This document shows, one piece after another, positions 17,486-25,221 of a DNA stretch of 64,000 bases (position 1 is its first letter; the number at the start of each line of letters is the position of its first letter). The notes beneath the pieces were generated by a model. It was given only the letters and a program-made list of their open reading frames with translations. It had not been told where the DNA came from and searched no databases. The position numbers and the translations under genes are program-made. Source of the stretch: Sphingomonas pituitosa NBRC 102491 (GTDB taxonomy: Bacteria > Pseudomonadota > Alphaproteobacteria > Sphingomonadales > Sphingomonadaceae); assembly GCF_001598435.1 (NCBI RefSeq), contig NZ_BCYY01000009.1, forward strand, positions 123,660 to 187,659, read 5' to 3'.

Positions 17486-18762
17486 TCGCGGCGCTGATTG
17501 CCGCAATGCTGCTGCAGACCGCTGCGCCGCTCGCGCAGGAAGGGTGCAGCCGGTCGCTTTGCGATGCCGACCGGCTGGCCCCGGTGTTCGAGAAGCTGGC
17601 GACCGCGCGCAAGACCGCCCGCACGGTCAGGATCATCCAGATCGGCGACAGTCACACCGCTGCCGATCAGGTGACCGGAAGCTGGCGAACGCTGCTCCAG
17701 GCGCGGTTCGGCGCAGCCGGTCGAGGCGTTTTGCCACCCGGGCGGCCCTATGCCGGCTATCTGACACGCAACGTCACCGCCACGCAGACGGGCACCTGGG
17801 TCACCAGCGGCATTTTCGGCGCCGCATGGCATCCGGATTGGGCCACGCCGATCGGTCTGAGCGGCTACAGCCTTACCAGCGCCGCCCCCGGTGCCGCCAT
17901 GGGCCTGCGCGCGGACGACAGCACGCAGCGCTTCGGCCGCTTCACGGTCTGCGCCCTCACCGGTCCGGGAGCCGGGGCGGTAATGCTCACGCTCGGCACC
18001 GAGCAACGCAGCTGGTCCCTGGCGGCGCCGGTGCCGGGCAGCGACTGCACCACCGTCGAGACGCAGACGCCGAGCGCCAGCGCCGCGCTCGTGGTTACCC
18101 AGGGCGTGGTGACAATCACGTCCTGGGCGACGGAGGCGCCCCCGGCAGGCGGCGTGACCTTGTCCAATCTCGGCACGGTGGGGGCACAATTCCTCCACTA
18201 TGATCGCACCGATGAAGCGGTGATGGCACGCGAGCTCGCCGCCTATCGCCCCGACCTGCTCGTCCTCGCCTTCGGCACGAACGAGGCCTTCTACCCGCGC
18301 TTCACCGCCGGCGGCTACGCGGAACAGCTGAGCGCGGGCATCGCCCGATTGCAGCGGCTCGCACCCGGCGTCCCGATCCTGCTGGTCGGCGCGCCCGATT
18401 CCGCGACCAGGCTCGCATCGCTGCAAGGGGGCGCGGGCGGTGTCTCGCCTCCCTGCCCCGGCCTCGACCCCGCAGATCCGTGGCGCCCCACCGCGGCGCT
18501 GGCAACGGTGCAGGCGATTCAGCGCCGCATCGCGCATCAGCGCGGCATCGCCTATTGGGACTGGTCGACAAGCATGGGCGGGCGCTGCACCGCCACGGAC
18601 TGGGCCACCCGCCAGCCGCCGTTGATGCGGGGCGATCATGTCCATTTCACCACGCAGGGCGCCGCAGAGATCGCCCGGCGCCTGGAGGAAGACCTCGAGG
18701 ATGCGATGGCACCGTCGCGCTCCGAGCCCCGCACCAACGCCACCACATCGCCCAACCGTTGA
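17482..18762 (+). CDS. GDSL/SGNH-family hydrolase, exported
   Basis: A 426-residue protein with a short signal peptide (residues 1-18). The GDS nucleophile motif is IIQIGDSHTAAD (S57), the Asn block is FGTNEAF, and the C-terminal catalytic dyad is in GDHVHFTTQGA. A beta-sandwich-like insert of roughly 150 residues lies between the first and second motifs, as in larger periplasmic acetyl-transferring or esterase SGNH proteins. The gene sits between another SGNH gene and an MBOAT acyltransferase. This implies a role in adding or removing O-acetyl groups on an exported glycan. The exact direction of the reaction cannot be told from sequence alone. Confidence 0.82.
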   Translation: MIAALIAAMLLQTAAPLAQEGCSRSLCDADRLAPVFEKLATARKTARTVRIIQIGDSHTAADQVTGSWRTLLQARFGAAGRGVLPPGRPYAGYLTRNVTATQTGTWVTSGIFGAAWHPDWATPIGLSGYSLTSAAPGAAMGLRADDSTQRFGRFTVCALTGPGAGAVMLTLGTEQRSWSLAAPVPGSDCTTVETQTPSASAALVVTQGVVTITSWATEAPPAGGVTLSNLGTVGAQFLHYDRTDEAVMARELAAYRPDLLVLAFGTNEAFYPRFTAGGYAEQLSAGIARLQRLAPGVPILLVGAPDSATRLASLQGGAGGVSPPCPGLDPADPWRPTAALATVQAIQRRIAHQRGIAYWDWSTSMGGRCTATDWATRQPPLMRGDHVHFTTQGAAEIARRLEEDLEDAMAPSRSEPRTNATTSPNR

Positions 18763-18767
18763 GTTAG

Positions 18768-20171
18768 ATGCAATTTCCCACGTTGAGCTTCGGGCTCTTC
18801 TTCCTGCTGGTCTATGCGGTCACCTGGGCGCTCAACCGTTCGAATGACTGGCGCAAGATCGCGCTGTTGATGGCGAGCTGGTTCTTCTACGGCGCGTGGG
18901 ATCCCCGCTTCGTCCTGCTGCTGTTCCTGTCCGCCAGCGGCAACTGGCTGCTCGCCCGCGCAATTGCGGCCGCAGCGGCGCAGGCGCGGCAGCGCGGGCT
19001 GGTCCTGCTGGGGGTGGTGCTGAACCTGGGGGTGCTGGCGACGTTCAAATATGCCGGGTTCTTCCTCGAGCAGCTGGATGCGCTGCTCTTCTCGCTCGGG
19101 TTCGGCCGCGACGTGCCGTTGCTGCAGATATTGCTGCCGGTGGGCGTATCCTTTTTCACCTTCCAGGCGGTATCGTACCTCGTCGATGTCCAGCAGCGGC
19201 GCATTCCGCCCGCGAGCTGGTTGGACCTCACGCTGCTGATGTCGTTCTTTCCCCATCTGGTCGCGGGGCCGATCGTGCGCGGGTCGGATCTGCTGCCGCA
19301 GTTCCGCACGGCGCCGCGGCTGGACCGTGGGGCGGCCGCAGCGGCGCTGCTGCTGATCCTGTGGGGTGCGTTCAAGAAGGTCGTCGTGGCCTCCGAACTG
19401 GCGACGGCGCTGGTCGATCCGGCCTTCCGCGATCCGGCCCATCGGTCGAGCCTGGATCTGTTGTTCGGCGCCTATGGCTATGCGGTGCAGATCTACTGCG
19501 ACTTCTCCGCCTATTCCGACATGGCGATCGGGCTGGCACTGCTGCTCGGCTATCGCTTTCCCCGCAACTTCGATCAGCCCTATCGCGCCGCCTCGCTGCA
19601 GGATTTCTGGCGCCGCTGGCATATCAGCCTTTCCAGCTGGCTCCGCGACTATCTCTACATCCCGCTCGGGGGAAGCCGTAAGGGCCGCTTGCGGACCATG
19701 CTGAACCTGTTCCTGACGATGGTGCTGGGCGGCCTGTGGCATGGCGCCAACTGGACCTTCGTGCTGTGGGGAGCGCTCCACGGCGGCTGGCTGGCGATCG
19801 AACGCGGGCTCGCACGGCTGGTCGCCGGGCGGGTGACGGTACCGCGGTGGATCGGCATGCTGATCACCTTTCATGTCGTGGTGCTCGGCTGGATCTTCTT
19901 CCGCGCGCCCGGCCTTACGGACGCGCTTGCCTATCTGCACGGACTGGGTGCGGGAGACTGGCGCAACACGCTCGTCACGCCGCTGTCCCTCGCACTCGTC
20001 GCGATCGGGCTGGCGATGCACGCACTTCCGCCGCGCGGACTGCAGCAGCTGGCGGAACGCATGCGGCACTGGCCAGCACCGCTGGTGGGTGCGTTGCTCG
20101 CGCTCGGCCTGCTGCTGATCGGTGCGATGCGCCCCGAAGGCGTCGCCCCGTTCATCTACTATCAGTTCTGA
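18768..20171 (+). CDS. MBOAT family O-acyltransferase (AlgI-like)
   Basis: A 467-residue polytopic inner-membrane protein starting six bases after the previous gene. Hydrophobic helices occur throughout. The MBOAT signatures include SYLVDV near residue 140, the catalytic-region motif RRWHISLSSWLRDYLYIPLGG, and the active-site His in GGLWHGANWTFVLWGALHG. Length and motifs match AlgI/PatA-type proteins, which move acetyl groups across the membrane to a periplasmic SGNH partner for glycan O-acetylation. Two SGNH genes precede it, so a complete transfer pair is present. No alginate or cellulose synthase genes are nearby. Confidence 0.93.
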   Translation: MQFPTLSFGLFFLLVYAVTWALNRSNDWRKIALLMASWFFYGAWDPRFVLLLFLSASGNWLLARAIAAAAAQARQRGLVLLGVVLNLGVLATFKYAGFFLEQLDALLFSLGFGRDVPLLQILLPVGVSFFTFQAVSYLVDVQQRRIPPASWLDLTLLMSFFPHLVAGPIVRGSDLLPQFRTAPRLDRGAAAAALLLILWGAFKKVVVASELATALVDPAFRDPAHRSSLDLLFGAYGYAVQIYCDFSAYSDMAIGLALLLGYRFPRNFDQPYRAASLQDFWRRWHISLSSWLRDYLYIPLGGSRKGRLRTMLNLFLTMVLGGLWHGANWTFVLWGALHGGWLAIERGLARLVAGRVTVPRWIGMLITFHVVVLGWIFFRAPGLTDALAYLHGLGAGDWRNTLVTPLSLALVAIGLAMHALPPRGLQQLAERMRHWPAPLVGALLALGLLLIGAMRPEGVAPFIYYQF

Positions 20172-20182
20172 GGAGACGCGGG

Positions 20183-20545
20183 ATGACCATCGGCGCCGAA
20201 CGGGGCGAAATCGCCGAAATCGGATCCCCCGTGAACCTCGTGCCGGCGCAGGTCGACCGACGCGCACCGTGGCGTTGGACGACCGCCTCGATGGTCGTCG
20301 CGGCGCTGCTGCTTGCGCTCGGCAACGGGACGGGGCTGTCCGAATGGGCCGACGACCTGCCCCCCGGCCCCGTCGCCGCCGCGCTGCAGGAACCGCTTCA
20401 TGCCTGGGCAGCATTCACGGTGCGGTGGCACCAGGACCGACCGGCGCGCTGGTTGCGGAGCCAGTGGATGCAGGCGCGAAAGGCCCGGTTCGGCAACGAG
20501 CAGCCAGATGCGGCAGGCGCGGCGGATTCCACCACCGCACCCTAG
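20183..20545 (+). CDS. Small single-pass membrane protein of O-acylation cluster
   Basis: A 120-residue protein with a good ribosome site (GAGGAGACGCGGG) before the ATG at 20183. One hydrophobic segment covers about residues 38-52, followed by an extracytoplasmic-type stretch (GTGLSEWADDLPPGPVAAAL) and a charged C-terminus. The family is not recognised. It begins 11 bases after the MBOAT gene and is almost certainly in the same operon, perhaps as an accessory subunit. Function is inferred only from position. Confidence 0.65.
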   Translation: MTIGAERGEIAEIGSPVNLVPAQVDRRAPWRWTTASMVVAALLLALGNGTGLSEWADDLPPGPVAAALQEPLHAWAAFTVRWHQDRPARWLRSQWMQARKARFGNEQPDAAGAADSTTAP

Positions 20546-20835
20546 AGATTGCCGCATTTTCCGAGCCGTTGACCGTAAACGGCCAACTCGAAAATACTGT
20601 AGGTGTTTAGTCCCGGCCCTTCGGTGAAGACCGCTTCGAACGATGACAACCTGGAAACGGGACCGCCCTCCCTTTCGACGCCGCAGTGTCGCGGCCATCG
20701 GCGTGAGGCGGCCGAGGTATCCCCAAGCCTAGCAGGTTGATTGTAAGTGCCTAGCCCTCGCGCGATCTCCGGCGGAAGCGCAATCGCCACCCCCCGCGAC
20801 CCCGTGTCGCAGGTCTGCCCGCGCCGCCGCGTCCG

Positions 20836-21831
20836 TTATTGCGACAGTGCCCCCGCCGTCCGCACCCGCCAGCGGACGAGCAGCGTCGCGAAGAACCAGG
20901 CGACGAGCGCAACGCCGGCGCCGAGGATCAGGTCGATCAGATAGTGCGTGCCCTCCACCGGCGTGGAGAGCAGCATCGCGCAGGGGATTGCCGTCAGCCA
21001 CCAGCGCAAGGGGCCGCAGCGCTGGGCGGCGGCAATGTACAGCGTCGCGGAGGCGGCATGGAAGCTGGGCGCGGAGACCAACCCGCGCAGCTGGCCGACA
21101 TCGACCACGGTCAGCGTGTGGTCGCGCAGCGCCGGAATCAGGTCCGGCTGCCATAATTCGCTTACCGGCATATAGGGAATCGGCCCGTGCCACAGATAGG
21201 AAAACGGCCCGACTGCAGGCATCTGGCTGTAGATCGCCAGCGTCAGCACCGCGGCGATACCGAAGGCGGCGAGAAAGCGATGCGCCTCGCGCCGCTGCCC
21301 GGTCACCGCGAACCAGCCGAGCAGCAGCGCCGGCGTGAGGAAGATGCTCTGATAGGCGATGATACCCAGCAGCTGGAGCGAGCGATGCGCCGCAACGGTG
21401 CGGTACCAGGCCAGCCAGTCGAACTGGAGAAGCTCGTCCATCCGCTGCAGGCCGGCATCGGCGAACCCCTGGCTCATCGCGGCCACCGGATAGGAGGTAA
21501 TGGCACCTACCAGCGCCAGCGCCATGAACAGCGCATAATATTCCACCACCTGCGCGAACACGATGCTCCAGCGCCGACCATCGCGCTGGCACCACAGCCG
21601 CAGCAGCGGGGCGATCGCGAGGATGGCGTAGTAGGGAATGTTGCTGTGGGCGAAGGGGTCGATCGTCAGGCCCGCCATCCAGAGCAGCAACGCACAGGCG
21701 GATACCGCGGCGATCACGGCCGCACCGACCTGCCCGCCCGAAAAGCCGATGGCGGCGCGGGCATCGTCACAAGCCTCGGGAAGCAGCGCGGCTGGAACGG
21801 GAAGTGCGGAAGAAGAGTGCGGATCGGTCAA
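20836..21831 (-). CDS. PAP2-superfamily membrane phosphatase/inositolphosphotransferase-like
   Basis: A 331-residue polytopic membrane protein with at least six hydrophobic segments. PAP2 motif C2 is visible as SAPSFHAASA and motif C3 as STPVEGTHYLIDLI, with the catalytic His and the downstream Asp. The general size and the extended N-terminal membrane part resemble the Aur1/Ipt1-like branch that handles lipid phosphates or phosphoinositol lipids, typical of sphingolipid-making sphingomonads. The start is a TTG at 21831 without a strong ribosome site, so the N-terminus is uncertain. It is transcribed away from the DNA-binding-like gene at 22047. Confidence 0.8.
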   Translation of the reverse strand: MTDPHSSSALPVPAALLPEACDDARAAIGFSGGQVGAAVIAAVSACALLLWMAGLTIDPFAHSNIPYYAILAIAPLLRLWCQRDGRRWSIVFAQVVEYYALFMALALVGAITSYPVAAMSQGFADAGLQRMDELLQFDWLAWYRTVAAHRSLQLLGIIAYQSIFLTPALLLGWFAVTGQRREAHRFLAAFGIAAVLTLAIYSQMPAVGPFSYLWHGPIPYMPVSELWQPDLIPALRDHTLTVVDVGQLRGLVSAPSFHAASATLYIAAAQRCGPLRWWLTAIPCAMLLSTPVEGTHYLIDLILGAGVALVAWFFATLLVRWRVRTAGALSQ

Positions 21832-21943
21832 GGAACGTGCTCGTCGAGAGTGCGGGGCGACCCGCCTGCCATTGCTGTCCGCGCGCCGTTTCCGACCCTA
21901 CCGCGCCGGTGCGTCCCCGCCTAGCCCAGTTCCCGCCTGCCAT

Positions 21944-21977
21944 CCATGGCACTTTACCGCCGGGCAAAGTGCCATGG
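21944..21977. repeat. Perfect 12-bp inverted repeat between divergent genes
   Basis: CCATGGCACTTT is followed after a 10-base GC-rich loop by its exact complement AAAGTGCCATGG. It lies in the 215-base region between the PAP2 gene (leftward) and the gene at 22047 (rightward). It is therefore placed as an operator or regulatory hairpin rather than as a terminator, and there is no T tract. Confidence 0.6.
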
Positions 21978-22046
21978 CTGGTCCAAATGCACGTCGCCGT
22001 ACGGAAGGGATTCACAGGCGAATCGCGATGTGCTTAGATTCCTGCT

Positions 22047-22601
22047 ATGTTCCAGCCCGATCTCTTCGCCGCCGCCACTCGCGTCCGGCCGGACGCGGCC
22101 TCCCCCGCTCCCGCGCTGGATCTGCCTGCCGTGCTCGACCGGCTGAGCGCAACCTGCGAGCGACCGCGCTACAGCTTCATGGTCCTCCAGCTGATCGCCC
22201 AGGCAAGCGACCGCACCGGCTGGGCCGGCCCCTGGATCGAACGCGAAGGCCGCCGCCTCTCGGTGCGCGACTGGCTGAGCGAGGCGCTGTCCCCCGTCGC
22301 GCGGCGCGATCCGCGCCGGCTGGGACTGGCGGCACGCGCGCGCGCCGATCTGGAGAAGGCAGGTACCCTCCCGGCGGATCCCGAGGCGGCGCGCGCGGCA
22401 ATCGACGCGGAGGTGCAGCACCGCATCCGCCTCTCCGGCCGCACCAATGTCAGCCGCGCAGTGTCCGAACTGGTGCGCGCCGGCCTGGTGCGACGGCACT
22501 ATCAGGGCTTTCGCGTCGATCACCACAATCGCGGCGCCCAGCGCCACGCCGTCTATGCGGTGACCGAAGAGGCACGCCGGGCGCTCCACCCGGGCGCCTG
22601 A
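22047..22601 (+). CDS. Hypothetical protein, winged-helix-like C-terminus
   Basis: A 184-residue cytosolic protein that I do not recognise as a named family. The C-terminal 70 residues (NVSRAVSELVRAGLVRRHYQGF through RHAVYAVTEEARRAL) read like a winged-helix domain: a helix-turn-helix, a basic wing and a VYAVTEEA strand-helix as in MarR/PadR-type regulators. The central part (WIEREGRRLSVRDWL) is polar and helical. The N-terminus MFQPDLFAA is a short motif without known meaning. A DNA-binding role is inference. The perfect inverted repeat at 21944-21977 in its promoter region would be a natural target. Confidence 0.6.
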   Translation: MFQPDLFAAATRVRPDAASPAPALDLPAVLDRLSATCERPRYSFMVLQLIAQASDRTGWAGPWIEREGRRLSVRDWLSEALSPVARRDPRRLGLAARARADLEKAGTLPADPEAARAAIDAEVQHRIRLSGRTNVSRAVSELVRAGLVRRHYQGFRVDHHNRGAQRHAVYAVTEEARRALHPGA

Positions 22602-22605
22602 CGCC

Positions 22606-24051
22606 TCAAAGGAAGTAGACCACCACCCCGGCCGCGAGCCCCAGAAGCAGCGCGATCACGAATTCGATCAGGTTGCGCACGATCCCCCCGCCCTTCTGCC
22701 GGCGCTGGAAGGTGGAGCGCGGCGCCGGCTGGGCATGGGCGACCTCGAGATAGCCGACCACCCCGCCCGCCCCGGCGGTGAAGACCAGCGTCACCAGCGC
22801 GCCGGGGATCGTTTCCAGCGCGATGCCGATCGGCAGCAACACGCCCAGCGGCGCCGCGAGCGCCATCGCCGCGAGCAGCTTGGCGAAGTCGAGATCGTCC
22901 TTGGCGACCGGCGCGACCTTCAGCAGATCGGGCGCATCCTCGGCGGAGGCGGCGAGCCAGGCGAGGCTCGACACCAGCTGCCCGGCGATCACCACGCTGG
23001 TGAAGGCGAGCGTCGGCGCCATCGGCAGCGATCGCCCGTCGCGAAAGGCGAGCAGCAGGATCGGCGCGAGATACACGATCCGCAGCAGCACCTGGAAGAT
23101 CAGCGCCGGATCGCGCAGCAGCAGCCGCAGCTCCTTGACGAAGATGGAGGTGAACAGACCGCGGTGGAAATGGCGCGCGATTCCGCCCTTGGCGGTCCGG
23201 TTCGCCGCGGGGCGGGCGCCCCCGGCACGGTAGCTGTGCAGAAAGGCGTGGCGCATCCCCCAGGCAGCCAGCGCGAACAGCGCGAGCGCCCCACCGAGCA
23301 GCAGCGTCATCGCCAGCGGGTCGCCGAATGCCGCACGCCCCGGCAGGCCGCTGAGCCCGCCGCTGCCATAGCCGCGGCTGCGCAGCGCCTCGAACAGCAG
23401 CATGGTGCCCGACTCGCGGCGATCGTCGTGCTGGTTGAGGATCTGGGTGGCAAGGAACACGCTCGCGCCGGTGAGCGCCGCAAGGATCTGCCCCAGCGTC
23501 CGCGCCGCGCGCGGGCCCACCGTCCGCGCGAGCAGCAGCGTTACCCCGAGCCCCAGGCACGCTGCCGTGCACGCCAGCGCCACCAACAGCGCCAGTGCGC
23601 CGAGCAGCTCGGGATGGCCGAGCAACGCCACCGGCAGCAGGATCGGCAACAGGAAGATCGAGAAGGTGAGCATCACCCCGCCGGCGATGCCCAGCAGCTT
23701 GGCCGAGACGATCGTGCGCGGATCGAGGGGCGCGGAGAACAGCAGGTCGAGATCGCCCGCCTCGTACAACGTCCGCTGGCTGGCGAGCAGCGCCTGGGTG
23801 GTCATGAAGGTGAACAGCAGGATCGCGGCGATCAGCACGACCAGCCAGGCGAGCGGCCCGGGGCGGAACGGTTCGTCCGCGAGCACCGTCCCGAAAAACA
23901 CGCCCAGCCCGGTATAGCCGAGCAGCACCAGCGCGCCGACGATCCACCGCGTCTTGCCGCCCCCGGCCGCGCGCGTGGTGCCGCGCAGCTCGTGCAGCGT
24001 CAGCCAGGCAAGGCTCCCGGGCGGCAGCCGCCGCATCGCCCAGCCGATCAT
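22606..24051 (-). CDS. ABC transporter permease (exporter, ABC-2-like)
   Basis: A 481-residue integral membrane protein. Ten or more hydrophobic segments alternate with short charged loops; examples are WLVVLIAAILLFTFMTT, LTFSIFLLPILLPVAL and the C-terminal LLGLAAGVVVYFL. The arrangement is that of ABC-2-type exporters with a fused pair of six-helix halves. The ATG at 24051 overlaps the stop of the ATPase gene (ATGA), so the two are translationally coupled. The cargo is unknown. The reading frame stays open far upstream of this start, but the coding pattern there belongs to other genes. Confidence 0.82.
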   Translation of the reverse strand: MIGWAMRRLPPGSLAWLTLHELRGTTRAAGGGKTRWIVGALVLLGYTGLGVFFGTVLADEPFRPGPLAWLVVLIAAILLFTFMTTQALLASQRTLYEAGDLDLLFSAPLDPRTIVSAKLLGIAGGVMLTFSIFLLPILLPVALLGHPELLGALALLVALACTAACLGLGVTLLLARTVGPRAARTLGQILAALTGASVFLATQILNQHDDRRESGTMLLFEALRSRGYGSGGLSGLPGRAAFGDPLAMTLLLGGALALFALAAWGMRHAFLHSYRAGGARPAANRTAKGGIARHFHRGLFTSIFVKELRLLLRDPALIFQVLLRIVYLAPILLLAFRDGRSLPMAPTLAFTSVVIAGQLVSSLAWLAASAEDAPDLLKVAPVAKDDLDFAKLLAAMALAAPLGVLLPIGIALETIPGALVTLVFTAGAGGVVGYLEVAHAQPAPRSTFQRRQKGGGIVRNLIEFVIALLLGLAAGVVVYFL

Positions 24052-24782
24052 GACCGGCTCGTCAGGCGGATGAAGGTATCCTCCAGCGTCGCCTCGTCGG
24101 ATCCGGCGAGCGCGCGCAGCTCCTCCAGCGTACCCTCGGCGAGCAGCGTGCCCCCGGCGATGATGCCGATCCGGTCGGCCAGCCGCTCGGCGACCTCGAG
24201 GATATGGGTGGTCACGATCACCGTCTTGCCCTGGTCCACCGCCGCGCGCAGCGCGTCCTTCACCGATCGCGCCATCGCCGCGTCGAGGCCGGTCAGCGGC
24301 TCGTCGAGGATCAGCAGCTGCGGATCGTGGATCAGCGCGCCGGCCAGCGCGACCTTTTGCTGCATGCCGCGCGAAAAGCCCTCGCAGCGCGTATCGCGCA
24401 CCTCCCACAGTTCGAGCCAGCGGAGCAGCCGCTCGGCCTCGGGCGCGGCCTGGTCCGGGGGGATCCGCCAGAGCCCGGCGACGAAGCCGAGATATTCGGC
24501 CGGGGTCAGCTTGTCGTAGAGCATCGGCTCGTCGGGGAGCCAGGCGGTGATCGCCTTGGCGTCCTGCGGGCTGGTGCGCGCGTCGATGCCGAAGATCTCG
24601 ATGCTGCCCGCATCGGGCTCGGTCAGGCCCACGGCCATGCGCAAGGTCGTCGTCTTGCCGGCGCCGTTGGGGCCCAGCAGCGCATAGAGCTGCCCCGCCC
24701 CCACCATAAGGTCGAGGCCGGTGATGACGGGCTTGCCGAAGGACTTTTGCAGGCCGGCGATGCGGAGCGCGGGAATGGACAT
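24048..24782 (-). CDS. ABC transporter ATP-binding protein
   Basis: A 244-residue ATPase. Walker A is GPNGAGKTTT (about residues 37-46), the Q loop region is WLPDEPMLYD, the signature is an SRGMQQK variant of the LSGGQ loop, Walker B is LLILDEPLTGLD, and the switch His is in VTTHILEVAE. The ATG at 24782 is preferred over a start 12 codons upstream because the protein then begins at the first ABC strand. It forms an export system with the following permease gene. DrrA/CcmA-type importers and exporters share these features and the substrate cannot be assigned. Confidence 0.93.
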   Translation of the reverse strand: MSIPALRIAGLQKSFGKPVITGLDLMVGAGQLYALLGPNGAGKTTTLRMAVGLTEPDAGSIEIFGIDARTSPQDAKAITAWLPDEPMLYDKLTPAEYLGFVAGLWRIPPDQAAPEAERLLRWLELWEVRDTRCEGFSRGMQQKVALAGALIHDPQLLILDEPLTGLDAAMARSVKDALRAAVDQGKTVIVTTHILEVAERLADRIGIIAGGTLLAEGTLEELRALAGSDEATLEDTFIRLTSRS

Positions 24783-24888
24783 TGGCGCCGATCCTAGCGG
24801 CCGCGCGCTTCGTCGCAAGCGCGCCGTGATGGACCTTTTCTGGCGTTCGTTCGTCCCCAGCTTCCGCTACGGACCGGGAGGGGTAAGG

Positions 24889-25107
24889 ATGTTCGCAATG
24901 CCAAGCACGATCGCGCCGGAAGTGATCGCCTGCATCGCCGAGGGGCGGCCGCCGACGCCGCACGAACTGGAGCGCGTTGCCCAGCGGGTGCGCGCGGATC
25001 TGGGCAACGCACGCCCGGCCTTCGCCTGGGGCGATGCCGATGCTGCGGCCGCGGACCAGCTCAGCCTGCGCGTCGCGGAGATCGCCCTGCTCGGCAGCCG
25101 CCGCTAG
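24889..25107 (+). CDS. Small hypothetical protein (72 aa)
   Basis: The ATG at 24889 is preceded by a strong GGGAGGGGTAAGG ribosome site. The product is soluble and largely helical, with no cysteine cluster or membrane segment (APEVIACIAEGRPPTPHEL at its start). It diverges from the ABC exporter operon and lies just upstream of the large LamG gene. No function can be assigned. Confidence 0.55.
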   Translation: MFAMPSTIAPEVIACIAEGRPPTPHELERVAQRVRADLGNARPAFAWGDADAAAADQLSLRVAEIALLGSRR

Positions 25108-25142
25108 GGCTGCCCATCGCCCATTGGCAGCGCCGCCCCGAG

Positions 25143-25158
25143 TTGCTACCGGTGTCAA
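25143..25158. promoter_or_regulatory. LacI-type operator-like palindrome upstream of LamG gene
   Basis: TTGCTACCGGTGTCAA is an imperfect 16-base palindrome centred on ACCGGT with TTG/CAA ends, 12 of 16 positions symmetric. It lies about 64-79 bases before the LamG gene start. The shape (a CG-centred palindrome with TG...CA arms) is that of LacI/GalR operators and similar to the sites at 34598, 37123 and 37146. Confidence 0.4.
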
Positions 25159-25221
25159 CAACGGTACGCATGGGACGGTGAATCGCATGCGACCCGAGGA
25201 CAGGATAGTCGGGAGGATCGC

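Noticed and set aside
20542..20790. Minus-strand 82-codon frame in the gap after the O-acylation operon
   Set aside because: It has no ribosome site, an arginine-poor irregular composition, and overlaps the end of the upstream gene; the 290-base gap is treated as noncoding.
21944..21977. Possible sigma-54 promoter within the inverted repeat (TGGCAC...TTGC)
   Set aside because: The GG and GC elements are too close together for a -24/-12 promoter.
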